NCBI RefSeq assembly: GCF_000375585.1 | Contig: NZ_AQWP01000003.1 | Location: 146,841-188,811 of the forward strand | From: Sinorhizobium meliloti 4H41 | Lineage (GTDB): Bacteria; Pseudomonadota; Alphaproteobacteria; Rhizobiales; Rhizobiaceae | Direction of reading: 5' to 3' | DNA: 41,971 nucleotides | In this document: positions 7,922 through 16,715 of the stretch, in pieces | Layout: each line of letters begins with the position of its first letter | Position numbering within the stretch: position 1 is the stretch's first letter | Notes under the pieces: generated by a model | Told to the model about the DNA's origin: nothing | Database searches by the model: none | The model's input: only the letters and a program-made list of their open reading frames with translations | Translations under genes and position numbers: made by a program

Positions 7922-8761
7922 TCACTCGCGCCAGTGTTCCGCGACCCATGGGCTCGGGAGAATATAGTGCCGGAGGTAGCGGAACGGGCTCTTTTCTCTT
8001 CTGTCTGGAGAGAAGAGCCCGCGAATATGATCGATCGGCGTCGCCACCCGCCCCTTGTAGCCGAACTGACCGTCTATCGCATGTTGCGGCAGCAGACCAC
8101 GCGGAAAAATAACCACGCGTGCATCCGCTGGCAGCTGTGGCGGCAGGAAGTAGTTCAAGGGGAATGGCCGCCGACAATCCTGGCGGAAATGTAGAACGAA
8201 ACGTCGCGGGAAGAATTTCGCACCTCCTGGCGCGTTGCGCGTCACGAAGCGTTGCTCGAATTCATATTCGTCCGCCACCTGTTGCGGGTCGGCGCGGAAC
8301 TTCTCCTGCAATGGGACCAGCTTTCCGACGGGGAAGCGGAACGCCGACGTCTGCCCGAGACGCTCAAGCGGCGTCGTCTGATTGCGGGTCATCACGATAT
8401 CGTTGGGACCGCCGATCTCGAAAAACGCGTCGAGCGATCCGACGACCACCAGATCGAGGTCGAGAAAGAGTACCGGTCCCTTGAGGCTGCCGAGTTCCGG
8501 GCCCCACAGGCGCGCCTTGGGCCAGATTCCCTTGGTATTCACCGGCATCTCGACATCGAGCGGCGGAAGGTCCTCGCAGAGTATTTCCGACCGAAGGCCT
8601 TCCCTATTGTCGGTAAAACAGGTGAAGGTGAAAGGCGGCGTGATGTTGCGGGCGACCATCGCGAAGAGGCGGTTCACGAAAGGCGCGCCGTATTTCGTTC
8701 CCCAATTTATACAGATTACCTGCTTGACGCCGCCGGAAGCGGCGAGAATATCGGATACCAT
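7922..8761 (-). CDS. Glycosyltransferase-like protein (nucleotide-sugar type, DXD motif)
   Basis: The 279-residue product begins MVSDILAASGG; the frame stays open for 97 codons upstream, but that part is low-complexity and encodes a parS palindrome, so the ATG at 8761 is chosen. The order of motifs fits a GT-A glycosyltransferase: KQVICINWGTKYGAPFVNRL at the start, a CFTDN segment, then LFLDLDLVVVGSLD, where the DLD is the likely metal and nucleotide-sugar binding motif. The C-terminal region is rich in aromatic and basic residues (FPLNYFLPP, HYILPSPWVAEHW). The acceptor and sugar cannot be told. The gene lies alone, between two parS sites. Confidence 0.65.
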   Translation of the reverse strand: MVSDILAASGGVKQVICINWGTKYGAPFVNRLFAMVARNITPPFTFTCFTDNREGLRSEILCEDLPPLDVEMPVNTKGIWPKARLWGPELGSLKGPVLFLDLDLVVVGSLDAFFEIGGPNDIVMTRNQTTPLERLGQTSAFRFPVGKLVPLQEKFRADPQQVADEYEFEQRFVTRNAPGGAKFFPRRFVLHFRQDCRRPFPLNYFLPPQLPADARVVIFPRGLLPQHAIDGQFGYKGRVATPIDHIRGLFSPDRREKSPFRYLRHYILPSPWVAEHWRE

Positions 8762-9138
8762 AGACGCTTGCCTTTTCCTTGTGTCTAACGGCGCATCCGC
8801 ACAGCCGAGCTTTGCCGAGGGGCGATTTCCTCCGGTCCGGAACGCTCCCGCTGCGCAGACAGCCGTTACCTTGTGGAGTTCCGGGGCGGCGTCGGGAGAC
8901 CCGCGATCAAGGGCGCTCCACCGTGCCGGCCCGGAGTTGACAGCTGTCAACTCCATCAAGTTGGTTGGCCTCAGGCCGGTCTTAAGATCAACGCCGCCGG
9001 CGCGCAAGCGTCCTCGTGGACAGCGTGCGGGGAACAGATGTGAGCCGAGCACAATAAGGGTGGAAAACCTTCGAATAGCTGTGCCGGAACGAAAGCGCGT
9101 GTTACCTTCCGTTTCACCGCCAACGCTTTGCTTTCAAA
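8762..9138. other. Divergent intergenic region with parS copy 2
   Basis: These 377 bp separate the glycosyltransferase-like gene and the divergent DUF1612 gene. Apart from the parS site at 8936-8951 I see no gene, clear promoter or RNA. Confidence 0.5.
8936..8951. promoter_or_regulatory. parS site (variant B, copy 2)
   Basis: The same GTTGACAGCTGTCAAC sequence occurs here, and the palindrome extends by three more base pairs on each side (8933-8954, flanked by GGA and TCC), making it the longest of the copies. Confidence 0.8.
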
Positions 9139-10296
9139 ATGAGATATGAGATCCCTGATCCGCTCGATCCGGCGCTGCTGCCGGTCCTGATTGCCGCCGA
9201 AGACGGGCTCGCCCGGCTCGACGAGCGGGCAGGGCGTCATGCCGTCGCCGAGGGCTTTCGGGAGCGCGGCCAGTTTTTCGACGCGGCGGCGGCGCTTTGG
9301 GTCGCCGGTGAACTGGTCCATGTCGAGGACCTGGTTCTACACGATTCGCATATGGACGCGCGCGCTCCGTCGCACGAGCTGACCATCGCGCACGCGGTTC
9401 TGAGGGCGCGGCGACGATTGGATTTGGCCGATGCCGACTGGGCCTTGTCGCCGCCCGGGCTGAGCGCGTTGCGCGGCGAGGCGGGTTCGGCCGTCAGGCA
9501 TGACTCCCCCGACACTTCGGCTTTCCGGGACGATCCGGGCGAAACGGATGCGCCCGACATGGCGGACGGTCCGATGGACAGCTCCCTTTCCGACGCATTC
9601 GCCGAGATCGATGCGGCGATCGCCCGGTCCGCGCGGTTGCTGGACATTCATGCTGGAAGCGCGGCCATGGCAGAACAGCCCGCAATCGAAACGCAGTCGC
9701 CGAGAGTGGAGCCGACGGGCCAACTCGGCCTGCTCTTCGATGACGACTGGGATGAGGCCGCCCGGCTCGACGCGTGGCGCGCCGTGCTGCCGGTTGCCGA
9801 CCAACTGCCCGCCGCGCTTGGGGCCGCCGTTCTTTTCGATGCATGGGAGCGCATCGAGCCGTTGCGCCGGCAGCACTGGCTCGGCTCGCTTCTCGTCGGC
9901 GCCTATCTTCGATTTCGCGGCAAGGTCGGTTCGCACGTGCTCGCCTATAACACCGGCCTGAAGACGATCCGCCACGAGCGTCGACGCTCAAAGGACCGGC
10001 TGACGCGTCTCACCGGTTTTCTGGAGGCGATGTCCGCGGCGGCCGAACTCGGCATGAAGGAACTCGACCGTCTGTCGCTCGCCAGGACGCAGATGGAAAT
10101 GCGGATCAAAGACCGCCGATCGAACAGCAATCTCCCGGGCCTGATCGATCTCGTTCTGTCGCGGCCGATCGTCTCCGCACCTCTGATCGCGCGTCATCTC
10201 GGGGTCACGCCGCGCGGCGCCCTCAATCTGGTACGCGAACTCGGGGTACGCGAAATGACGGGCAGGGGGCGCTACCGCGGCTGGGGCGTGCTCTGA
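9139..10296 (+). CDS. RHE_PE00001-family protein (DUF1612 with C-terminal helix-turn-helix)
   Basis: The 385-residue protein matches the RHE_PE00001 family typical of rhizobial replicons. The N-terminal 120 residues (RYEIPDPLDPALLPVLIAAE onwards, with a conserved DSHMDARAPSHELTIAHAVL segment) resemble the Fic/DUF1612 type. The middle has an acidic, variable linker. The C-terminal 70 residues (PGLIDLVLSRPIVSAPLIAR followed by HLGVTPRGALNLVRELGVRE) form a winged or simple helix-turn-helix. The function is unknown. Its place next to repABC is recurrent in rhizobia and suggests plasmid biology, but that is inference. No good ribosome-binding site precedes the ATG. Confidence 0.8.
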   Translation: MRYEIPDPLDPALLPVLIAAEDGLARLDERAGRHAVAEGFRERGQFFDAAAALWVAGELVHVEDLVLHDSHMDARAPSHELTIAHAVLRARRRLDLADADWALSPPGLSALRGEAGSAVRHDSPDTSAFRDDPGETDAPDMADGPMDSSLSDAFAEIDAAIARSARLLDIHAGSAAMAEQPAIETQSPRVEPTGQLGLLFDDDWDEAARLDAWRAVLPVADQLPAALGAAVLFDAWERIEPLRRQHWLGSLLVGAYLRFRGKVGSHVLAYNTGLKTIRHERRRSKDRLTRLTGFLEAMSAAAELGMKELDRLSLARTQMEMRIKDRRSNSNLPGLIDLVLSRPIVSAPLIARHLGVTPRGALNLVRELGVREMTGRGRYRGWGVL

Positions 10297-10319
10297 AAGA
10301 GCGAGGGGAAACGACCGCT

Positions 10320-10856
10320 TCAGCTCCGCCGCAGATTGAGCTCGCTCGTCACCACGCGTTTTCCTGTCGCCGGATCCACGTCGACAGTACTGAGGCGCAT
10401 TCCGTTCTCGCCGCGTTTCTGCACGATGAGCGTCGCCCTGCGATCGCCGTTGACTTCCCTTGCCCAGGTGACGGTCAGATTGATGGCGTTGCCGCGGCGG
10501 CTCCCGGACAAGGCGGACCTTCCGCCTCTCGGGCCGACATAGATGCCGGTGTAGCGGGCGCCGTCGGACCTCAGATCCGCGCTGATCGAGCGCGACACCA
10601 CGAGCAGGCCGCGGCAGGTGCCTCTCATGGCGAGGGCGGTGCCGGTCGCATCCGAGCTGAAATTGCACGAGACATTGATCGGTCCTCGGTCGATGCGAAG
10701 CAGCACCGTGCCGCCGCCGGTCCATCGACCCTCGAGCGAATTGAGAAAGGCCGCCTCGTCGGCAGGGGCAGCGCTCGTCTCCAAGGGAAGCATCCCCCCG
10801 ACGAGCACGAGCCCTGCAAGCACGAATCGGCATATCTTCCGCCGCATCATCGTCAT
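10320..10856 (-). CDS. Small exported protein of unknown function
   Basis: The 178-residue product has a signal peptide (KICRFVLAGLVLVGGMLPLETSAAPA). The mature part begins with FLNSLEGRWTGGGTVLLR, a phrase common in small beta-barrel, lipocalin-like periplasmic proteins. It continues with a cysteine pair (VSCNFSS and RGTCRGL) that may form a disulphide. I cannot assign a family with confidence. GGGAGG lies close to the first ATG, so the start may be the ATG at 10850. It is convergent with the DUF1612 gene and stands alone. Confidence 0.6.
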   Translation of the reverse strand: MTMMRRKICRFVLAGLVLVGGMLPLETSAAPADEAAFLNSLEGRWTGGGTVLLRIDRGPINVSCNFSSDATGTALAMRGTCRGLLVVSRSISADLRSDGARYTGIYVGPRGGRSALSGSRRGNAINLTVTWAREVNGDRRATLIVQKRGENGMRLSTVDVDPATGKRVVTSELNLRRS

Positions 10857-11038
10857 AGGCCTCCCGTTCTGGAGCGGAATGAGGAAAAGGCACGCGGTCT
10901 TCCGCAGACTCGTCGCGCGACCGGTCCGAATGAAACGGCGGATCGCCGCGAAGGTTCCGGCGTGCCGTTATCGCAACAGTATCACCGATCAATGGCTGCG
11001 GGCAGACGCCGGCTGACTTGAGGAACGGTCGCCGGAGG

Positions 11039-11899
11039 TCAGGCGAATTTTCTTGCGCCGGCAACGCAGGCGACGATGGCGGCCGTCGCGGCGAGCATGC
11101 CCCAGCTCACGGATTCGCCGAGCAATGTCGAAGCCAACGCAAGACCGAAGAAGGGCTGCAGCAATTGCAACTGGCCGACCGCCACTATCCCTCCCAGCGC
11201 CAGGCCGCGATACCAGAAGATGAAGCCGATGAGCATGCTGAAGACGGAGACGTATCCGAAGCCGAGCCAGGAAGCGACGCTCAGGCCCGCAAGACTCGAC
11301 GGCATGGTGGCGAGCATCAGGGCCGTCATGATCGGAAGGGAGAGGACGAGGGCCCAGGAAATGACCTGCCAGCCGCCGAGCCTGCGCGACAGCTTCGCAC
11401 CCTCCGCGTAACCGAGCCCGCAGGCGACGATGGCGGCGAGCATCAGGAGATCTCCGATCGGCGAGGCGGAAAAGCCCTGCCGTGCCGCGAAGCCGACGAC
11501 GATCGCGCTGCCGAGGCCGGAGAACACCCAGAAGGCGGGGCGTGGACGCTCGCCGCCGCGAAGCACGCCGAAAATCGCGGTTGCTAGCGGCAGAAGGCCG
11601 ATGAAGACGATGGAATGGGCGGAGGTCACGTGACGCAGCGCAAGCGCCGTCAGAAGCGGGAAACCGACGACGACACCGAGCGAGATCACGGCCAGCGATG
11701 CGAGGTCTCCGCGGGCAGGCCGTCTTTCTCGGAACGCGAAGAGCAGACAGAAGGCGAGAAGTCCGGCGATCGTCGCCCGTGCCACGGTCAGGAAGATGGG
11801 GTCGAAGTCCATCACTGCGACGCGGGTCGCCGGCAACGAACCGCTGAAGATCACGACGCCGATCAAACCACTCATCCAGCCGCTTGCTGCCTTGTTCAT
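11039..11899 (-). CDS. EamA-family (DMT superfamily) transporter
   Basis: The 286-residue protein has ten hydrophobic segments in two repeated halves, the EamA/DMT layout, starting SGLIGVVIFSGSLPATRVAV. An AAGGAG ribosome-binding site precedes the ATG at 11899; the frame is open further upstream but that part is not conserved-looking. DMT exporters remove amino acids or other small metabolites; the substrate is not visible. It is divergent from a MocR-type regulator 81 bp away, which very probably controls it. Confidence 0.85.
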   Translation of the reverse strand: MNKAASGWMSGLIGVVIFSGSLPATRVAVMDFDPIFLTVARATIAGLLAFCLLFAFRERRPARGDLASLAVISLGVVVGFPLLTALALRHVTSAHSIVFIGLLPLATAIFGVLRGGERPRPAFWVFSGLGSAIVVGFAARQGFSASPIGDLLMLAAIVACGLGYAEGAKLSRRLGGWQVISWALVLSLPIMTALMLATMPSSLAGLSVASWLGFGYVSVFSMLIGFIFWYRGLALGGIVAVGQLQLLQPFFGLALASTLLGESVSWGMLAATAAIVACVAGARKFA

Positions 11900-11961
11900 A
11901 CCTATGCTCCTTTTTCTCCGGTATCGGGCTGGATCGCTGGCCGTTCCAGAGACAGTAGGGT

Positions 11962-11979
11962 ACAGTTGATAAGAACTGT
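11962..11979. promoter_or_regulatory. Inverted repeat between EamA and MocR genes (candidate MocR operator)
   Basis: ACAGTT (11962-11967) and AACTGT (11974-11979) form a dyad with a 6-bp centre. It ends one base before the MocR ATG at 11981. Its position fits an operator for both divergent genes. Confidence 0.5.
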
Positions 11980-11980
11980 C

Positions 11981-13405
11981 ATGGAGAAAGAGCCAGTACG
12001 GATGCAGCTGAAAGCGACGAGTGCCGCTGGCGAAAGCCTGATCGCCAGGGTGATGGGCACGGTGAAGCACCGGATAGCCGCGCGGAGTTTGACGCCCGGC
12101 GCGAGGCTCCCGTCCATCCGTTCCTTCGCTTTGACGATGAAAGTCTCCAAGTCCACGGTGGTCGAGGCCTATGAGCGCCTTCAGGCCGAAGGTGTGATCC
12201 GCTCGCGGCCGGGCTCGGGCTTCTTCGTAGCGGCGCCGCTCGCGCCGCTCACGCTTGCCGAGATCGGCCCGCGCGTGGACCGGGCCGTCGATCCCCTGTG
12301 GATCTCGCGTCAGGCCCTTGAGCCGGGGGAGGGGGTACTGAGGCCCGGCTGCGGCTGGCTGCCGCCGCATTGGATGCCGGAGGAAGGATTACGGCGGGCG
12401 TTGCGGGGCATCGCCCGCGGCGCCGCCGCCACGCTCGTCGACTATGGTTCGCCACTCGGATTGCTGCCGCTGCGTCAGCTTCTGGCACGGCGCGTGGCGC
12501 AGCACGGCATCGCGGCGTCGCCCGATCAGATATTGCTCACCGAATCCGGCACGCAGGCGATCGATCTGCTTTGCCGTTTCCTGCTGAAGCCGGGGGATGC
12601 GGTGCTCGTCGACGATCCGTGCTATTTCAATTTCCACGCACTCCTCAGGGCGCATCAGGCAAAAATCGTCGGTGTTCCCTATACGCCCGGCGGGCCGGAC
12701 ATCGGCCGCTTCGCCGAAGCGCTCGCAGAGCACAAGCCGCGGCTCTACATCACCAATTCCGCCATTCACAATCCGACCGGCGCAATGCTGTCGCCGCTCG
12801 TCGGCCATCGTCTGCTCAAGCTTGCGGAGCAGGCCGGGCTGACGATCATTGAGGACGATATCTTCGCCGATTTCGAAGAGGCGCCGGCGCCGCGCCTTGC
12901 GGCTTTCGACGGGCTCGAAAGGGTGGTGCACATAGGCAGCTTCTCGAAAACGCTTTCGGCGGCGGTGCGCTGCGGCTTCATCGTGGCGCCTCGCGGATGG
13001 GTGGAGGCGTTGACCGACCTCAAGATCGCCACGTGCTTCGGCGCCGCCGGCTTCTCCTCCGAACTGGTGCTGACGCTCCTGAAAGACGGCAGCTATCGCA
13101 AGCACATGGAGACGGTGCGTCAGCGCCTGGCAGGGGCGATGGCCGAGACTGCCCGAAGACTCGCCCGGATCGGGATCACGCCCTGGATCGAGCCGCAAGC
13201 GGGCATGTTTCTCTGGTGCCGGCTGCCGGATGGCATCGATGCCGCAAAGCTAGCGAGGCAAGCGCTCGCCAGAGGCATCGTGCTCGCGCCGGGCAATGTC
13301 TTCAGTCATACGCAGACGGCCAGCGGGTTCTTGCGCTTCAATGTCGCCCAGTCGGAAGACGAGCGGCTTTTTCGCGAGCTTGCAGCACTCCTGGCCGCTG
13401 CGTAG
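11981..13405 (+). CDS. MocR-type regulator (GntR HTH fused to aminotransferase-like PLP domain)
   Basis: The 474-residue protein has a GntR winged helix at about residues 15-85 (LTPGARLPSIRSFALTMKVS followed by KSTVVEAYERLQAEGVIRSR). An aspartate-aminotransferase fold domain fills the rest. The PLP lysine is K323 in GSFSKTLS, and NPTGAM and DPCYFNF are further cofactor-pocket motifs. Such proteins sense amine or amino-acid ligands through PLP. The start at 11981 is chosen because it gives a full N terminus; an ATG at 12002 is possible. The EamA gene is the likely target. Confidence 0.92.
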   Translation: MEKEPVRMQLKATSAAGESLIARVMGTVKHRIAARSLTPGARLPSIRSFALTMKVSKSTVVEAYERLQAEGVIRSRPGSGFFVAAPLAPLTLAEIGPRVDRAVDPLWISRQALEPGEGVLRPGCGWLPPHWMPEEGLRRALRGIARGAAATLVDYGSPLGLLPLRQLLARRVAQHGIAASPDQILLTESGTQAIDLLCRFLLKPGDAVLVDDPCYFNFHALLRAHQAKIVGVPYTPGGPDIGRFAEALAEHKPRLYITNSAIHNPTGAMLSPLVGHRLLKLAEQAGLTIIEDDIFADFEEAPAPRLAAFDGLERVVHIGSFSKTLSAAVRCGFIVAPRGWVEALTDLKIATCFGAAGFSSELVLTLLKDGSYRKHMETVRQRLAGAMAETARRLARIGITPWIEPQAGMFLWCRLPDGIDAAKLARQALARGIVLAPGNVFSHTQTASGFLRFNVAQSEDERLFRELAALLAAA

Positions 13406-13587
13406 ATCACGATCATTCCAGCCACGTTCTAAGGCCTGTTGCGTCTCGTAAGACGCGCGGCGCTGCAGGAAAGTTTTCGGAGGCCTGCAGCCTCTCCTCG
13501 TTCCAGTGACAAGCACAGGAATGAGGAAATCAAACAAGCCGCCGCGGGTGGCCAGAATCTCAACAGGCCTTAACCCGCCACCCCGAT

Positions 13588-13613
13588 GCCTGCACCGGAG
13601 AAACCGTGCAGGC
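13588..13613 (-). terminator. Hairpin just beyond the ccdA stop
   Basis: GCCTGCAC (13588-13595) pairs perfectly with GTGCAGGC (13606-13613). It lies 5 bp past the stop of the minus-strand ccdA reading frame. No clear T-run follows, so termination is only a guess. Confidence 0.35.
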
Positions 13614-13618
13614 TCCTG

Positions 13619-14339
13619 TCAGAAACGCGTGGTCAGGCTCGTGAGCCAGGCCGGGGAAGCCTCGACCAGCGCGGCCTCCAGCTGCTTGTCCACGCCTGTC
13701 AGGATGGCGATCCCGATCACCAGCAACACGGCGCCGAATACGGCTTTTGCGACCTTGCCAAAGCCCAGCATCCGGTCCCGCCAGCGGTTCAGGACTTCAC
13801 GCGACAGCTGGCCGAGGAGCAATAGCGGCGCGGCGGCCCCAAGACCGAAGGCCGCCATGGTCAGGAAGACCTGAGTGAGGTTCTCGCCCCGCGCTGCCAT
13901 CAGTGATGCGGCGCCGAGGGTCGGACCGACGCAGGGGGCTCCAGACGGTGCCGAGCAAAAGGCCGACGACGAATTGGCCTCTCCAGCCATCGCCCTGTTG
14001 ACCACCGAAGCGGCGCTCGGTCCAATTGCCGATCGGTCCCGCTGCCGTAGCGAACCGGACCTGCATCGAGGGAAGGATGAGGACGACGCCGAGGCCGATC
14101 ATCAGCAACGCGCCGAACGAGCGGAAAAAGTCGAGGTCGAGCCCGATACCGAAGCCGAGCAAGGCGACGAACATCCCGATCGCGACGAAGGAGCCGGCCA
14201 GCCCTGCCGCAAGTGCAAGATGGCCATAGCGATGCTTGCCGATGGCGGTCGCGAGCACGATAGGCACCAGTGGAAGAACGCAGGGCGACAGGACGGAAAG
14301 CACCCCGGCGATCGTCGCGAAAATCAGCGTTGAAATCAT
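13619..14339 (-). pseudogene. CcdA-type thiol reductant transporter, interrupted by a +1 frameshift
   Basis: The first frame (from the ATG at 14339) encodes a CcdA/DsbD-like membrane protein: FATIAGVLSVLSPCVLPLVP contains the typical SPCVLP motif, and helices follow up to VGLLLGTVWSP. The second SPC motif then continues only in another frame, as CVGPTLGAASLMAARG and three more helices to a stop at 13619. The break is in a run of five G on the plus strand (13934-13938) where four would keep the frame. CcdA moves electrons from cytoplasmic thioredoxin to periplasmic thiol proteins. It is the second gene of the pair with thioredoxin. A read error cannot be excluded. Confidence 0.85.
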
Positions 14340-14342
14340 CGT

Positions 14343-14744
14343 TCAGTTCGTCAATGCCGATCTGAACAATGTCTCGATCGAGGCCGGGTCGGTATCGCCG
14401 ACCGAACGGGCCGTCTCGGAAGCTCCCTTGAAGGCGATCAGCGTCGACTGGCGCTGTGCACCGAGCGCCTGCACGACGTCCTTCTGCTTGTCGAAATCCA
14501 CCTTGAAGACCGTTACTTCCGAGAAATCGGGCGATGCGGCCCGCTTTTCGACAATTGGTTCCTGGGCGGCGCAGGTCGGACACCAGCTCGCCCAGATGTC
14601 GACGACGATCGGGTTACCCGCCTGCTGCGCCGCCTCGAAGGCCGTGGTTTCGAAGGGTTTCAGTTCGCCCGCGAATGCGGTCGCCGCGGTCAGGGCGACG
14701 AATGCGGTACCGGCAAACGCTGCCATGCGTGTGAAAGCTCTCAT
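14343..14744 (-). CDS. Exported thioredoxin-fold protein
   Basis: The 133-residue product has a signal peptide (MAAFAGTAFVALTAATAFAG) and one thioredoxin domain with the active-site motif WASWCPTC (C55 and C58). Further thioredoxin marks are VFKVDFDKQ and the STLIAFKG loop, though the usual cis-proline position is altered (RQSTLIAF). It acts in the periplasm as a thiol-disulphide reductant. It is 3 bp upstream of ccdA, which would supply its electrons, so the frameshift in ccdA would leave it without a reducing partner here. A GAGGAG ribosome-binding site supports the ATG at 14744. Confidence 0.85.
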   Translation of the reverse strand: MRAFTRMAAFAGTAFVALTAATAFAGELKPFETTAFEAAQQAGNPIVVDIWASWCPTCAAQEPIVEKRAASPDFSEVTVFKVDFDKQKDVVQALGAQRQSTLIAFKGASETARSVGDTDPASIETLFRSALTN

Positions 14745-14954
14745 CCTTGATCTCCTCTCATGGGCCGCTACCCACGAAGGGGCTGCTGCCGAGCGACGGC
14801 TCGGACGGGGGATGTCCCGAAGCGCGTTCGGTGGATTCGACAGGCCATGGCGGGGAAACGTTACGCTTGGGAGGAACACAAGATCGTGATCGCCGGCGGC
14901 GAAACGGCAAGCGGCTCCCGTTGGTCTCATCCTCGGAACTTCAGGAGGATACGC

Positions 14955-15407
14955 ATGACAAATTCCCACTGCACGCGCGCCGTTGCCGCCGCCTGCCTGT
15001 CGCTCGCCCTTGCCGCTGCTCCCGCAGCGGCCGGGGAAATCTTCGAGCTGAACGGCGTGGCCATCTCGGGCTACGATCCGGTCTGCTATTTCTCATCCGG
15101 CGGGCCAACCAAGGGCTCGCCCGAAATCAACGCTGCCTACAAGGGTGCGACTTTCCATTTCGCGACGGCGGGCAACCGCACGCTCTTCATAGCGGAACCG
15201 GAGAAGTACCTGCCGCAATACGGCGGCTACTGCGCCTACGGCACCGCGCGCGGCTACAAGGCGCCCACCGAGCCACATGCATTCACGATCGTCGGTGGGA
15301 AACTCTACCTGAACTACGACGCGGCTATTCAGGACACCTGGCGTGAGGACAAGGCGGGCTACATCTCCAAGGCGGACCAGAACTGGCCCGCGGTCAAGGA
15401 TCAGTAG
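14955..15407 (+). CDS. YHS-domain exported protein
   Basis: The 150-residue protein has a signal peptide (ACLSLALAAAPAAAGE) followed by a YHS domain: LNGVAISGYDPVCYF, then ATFHFATAGNRTLFIAEPEKY and a closing GGYCAYGTARG. The domain usually binds metal or sits next to metal proteins; the two cysteines are typical. AGGAGG lies 7 bp before the ATG at 14955. It is divergent from the thioredoxin/ccdA pair, separated by 210 bp, and may share redox or copper-related function with it, which is inference. Confidence 0.85.
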   Translation: MTNSHCTRAVAAACLSLALAAAPAAAGEIFELNGVAISGYDPVCYFSSGGPTKGSPEINAAYKGATFHFATAGNRTLFIAEPEKYLPQYGGYCAYGTARGYKAPTEPHAFTIVGGKLYLNYDAAIQDTWREDKAGYISKADQNWPAVKDQ

Positions 15408-15422
15408 GCTGGAGGAGGGCTG

Positions 15423-16706
15423 TCAGGAGCCCGTTCGGCGATCCGGCTCGATATCGCGGGGATGCGGGCGCGGCCTCCCTTCGCGGATCATCCCCCGGTC
15501 GCAGTGGGCCACGTCACTGCCTTCGACCAGTCCGATGATTTCGGCGCGATGCTGGTCGAGATGCGGCGGAGGGTGCTGATAGGCAACCGGGGTCGCGGAA
15601 AGCTTCAGCGGATTGCCGAGGAGACGCACCGGCCGCCCGTCCTCCTGCTCCATGGTGATGACCATGTCCCGTGCCAATGTGTGCGGGTCGGCGAGTACTT
15701 CGTCGACACCGGCGACCTGCCCGGCAGGAACGCCCGCCTTCAGAAGGCGCTCGACCCAGACGTCCGCACCATCCGCCCGGAGCGCTTCAGTTATTATCTT
15801 CGCCAGGTCGTTCCGGTTTTCGACACGGTCGCAGTTGGCGCGGAAGCGGGCGTCGCAGCCCAGTTCCGGCAGGCCGATGGCGCGGCAGAAGCGCTTGAAC
15901 TGCTCGTCGTTCCCGACGGCCACCGCGAGGTCACGATCGGCCGTGGGGAATGTCTGATAGGGAGCGATGTTCGGGTGGGCATTTCCGATCCGCTCGGGTC
16001 GTTTCCCCGATACCAGATGGTTGGTGGCGGCGTTGATGAGCCAGGCGACCTGCGTGTCGTAGAGGGAAAGATCGATATATTGGCCCTCTCCCGTCGTCTC
16101 CTTATGCCGGAGCGCCGCCAGAATTCCGATCGTGGCGTACATTCCGCACATGACGTCGGCGATGCCCACGCCGACCTTCGTGGGCTGCCCTCCCTCTTCG
16201 TCCGGGTGTCCGGTAATGCTCATCATCCCGCCCATTGCCTGGATCAGGAAGTCGTATCCGGTCCTGTCCCGATAGGGGCCGGTCTGGCCGAATCCGGATA
16301 TGGAGCACCAGACGAGGTCGGGTTTGATGCGCGCCATGTCCTCGTAGCCGATGCCGCGGCGGGCGAGGTCTCCCGGCTTGTAGTTCTCGATCACGACGTC
16401 CGAGATCGCCACGAGTTTTTTCACGAGTTCGACCTGGGCCTTGTCGGTAATGTCGATGGCAATCGATTTCTTGTTGCGGTTGGCGGAAAGGAAATAGGCG
16501 CTGAGGTCGCTATCCGCTCCTTCCGCGCCGGGCACGAAGGGAGGCCCCCAGCGCCGGGTATCGTCGCCGAAAACCGGCCTCTCCACCTTGATGACCTCGG
16601 CGCCGAGATCGCCCAGCAACTGCGTCGCCGTAGGCCCGGCGAGAATCCGCGAAAGATCGAGGACCCGAATACCGGCGAGTGCGCCTTTTTTGCTCTGTTC
16701 CACCAT
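15423..16706 (-). CDS. Class III CoA-transferase (CaiB/BaiF family)
   Basis: The 427-residue protein is full length for the family. It begins LAGIRVLDLSRILAGPTATQ, shows the conserved ANRNKKSIAID segment, and carries the catalytic aspartate in RTGYDFLIQAMGGMMSITG. These enzymes move CoA between carboxylic acids through an aspartyl-CoA thioester intermediate. The substrate pair cannot be read from the sequence. It is last in an operon behind the ThDP enzyme and OpgC genes, 9 bp after the opgC stop. Confidence 0.92.
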   Translation of the reverse strand: MVEQSKKGALAGIRVLDLSRILAGPTATQLLGDLGAEVIKVERPVFGDDTRRWGPPFVPGAEGADSDLSAYFLSANRNKKSIAIDITDKAQVELVKKLVAISDVVIENYKPGDLARRGIGYEDMARIKPDLVWCSISGFGQTGPYRDRTGYDFLIQAMGGMMSITGHPDEEGGQPTKVGVGIADVMCGMYATIGILAALRHKETTGEGQYIDLSLYDTQVAWLINAATNHLVSGKRPERIGNAHPNIAPYQTFPTADRDLAVAVGNDEQFKRFCRAIGLPELGCDARFRANCDRVENRNDLAKIITEALRADGADVWVERLLKAGVPAGQVAGVDEVLADPHTLARDMVITMEQEDGRPVRLLGNPLKLSATPVAYQHPPPHLDQHRAEIIGLVEGSDVAHCDRGMIREGRPRPHPRDIEPDRRTGS

Positions 16707-16715
16707 AAAACTCCT

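Noticed and set aside
7805..8761. A longer start for the glycosyltransferase-like gene, up to 9052
   Set aside because: The extra 97 codons would translate through the parS palindrome at 8936 and look unlike a signal or domain.
13441..13456. Small hairpin GCGTCT-CGTA-AGACGC after the MocR gene as a terminator
   Set aside because: The stem is only 6 bp and no T-run follows; it is too weak to call.
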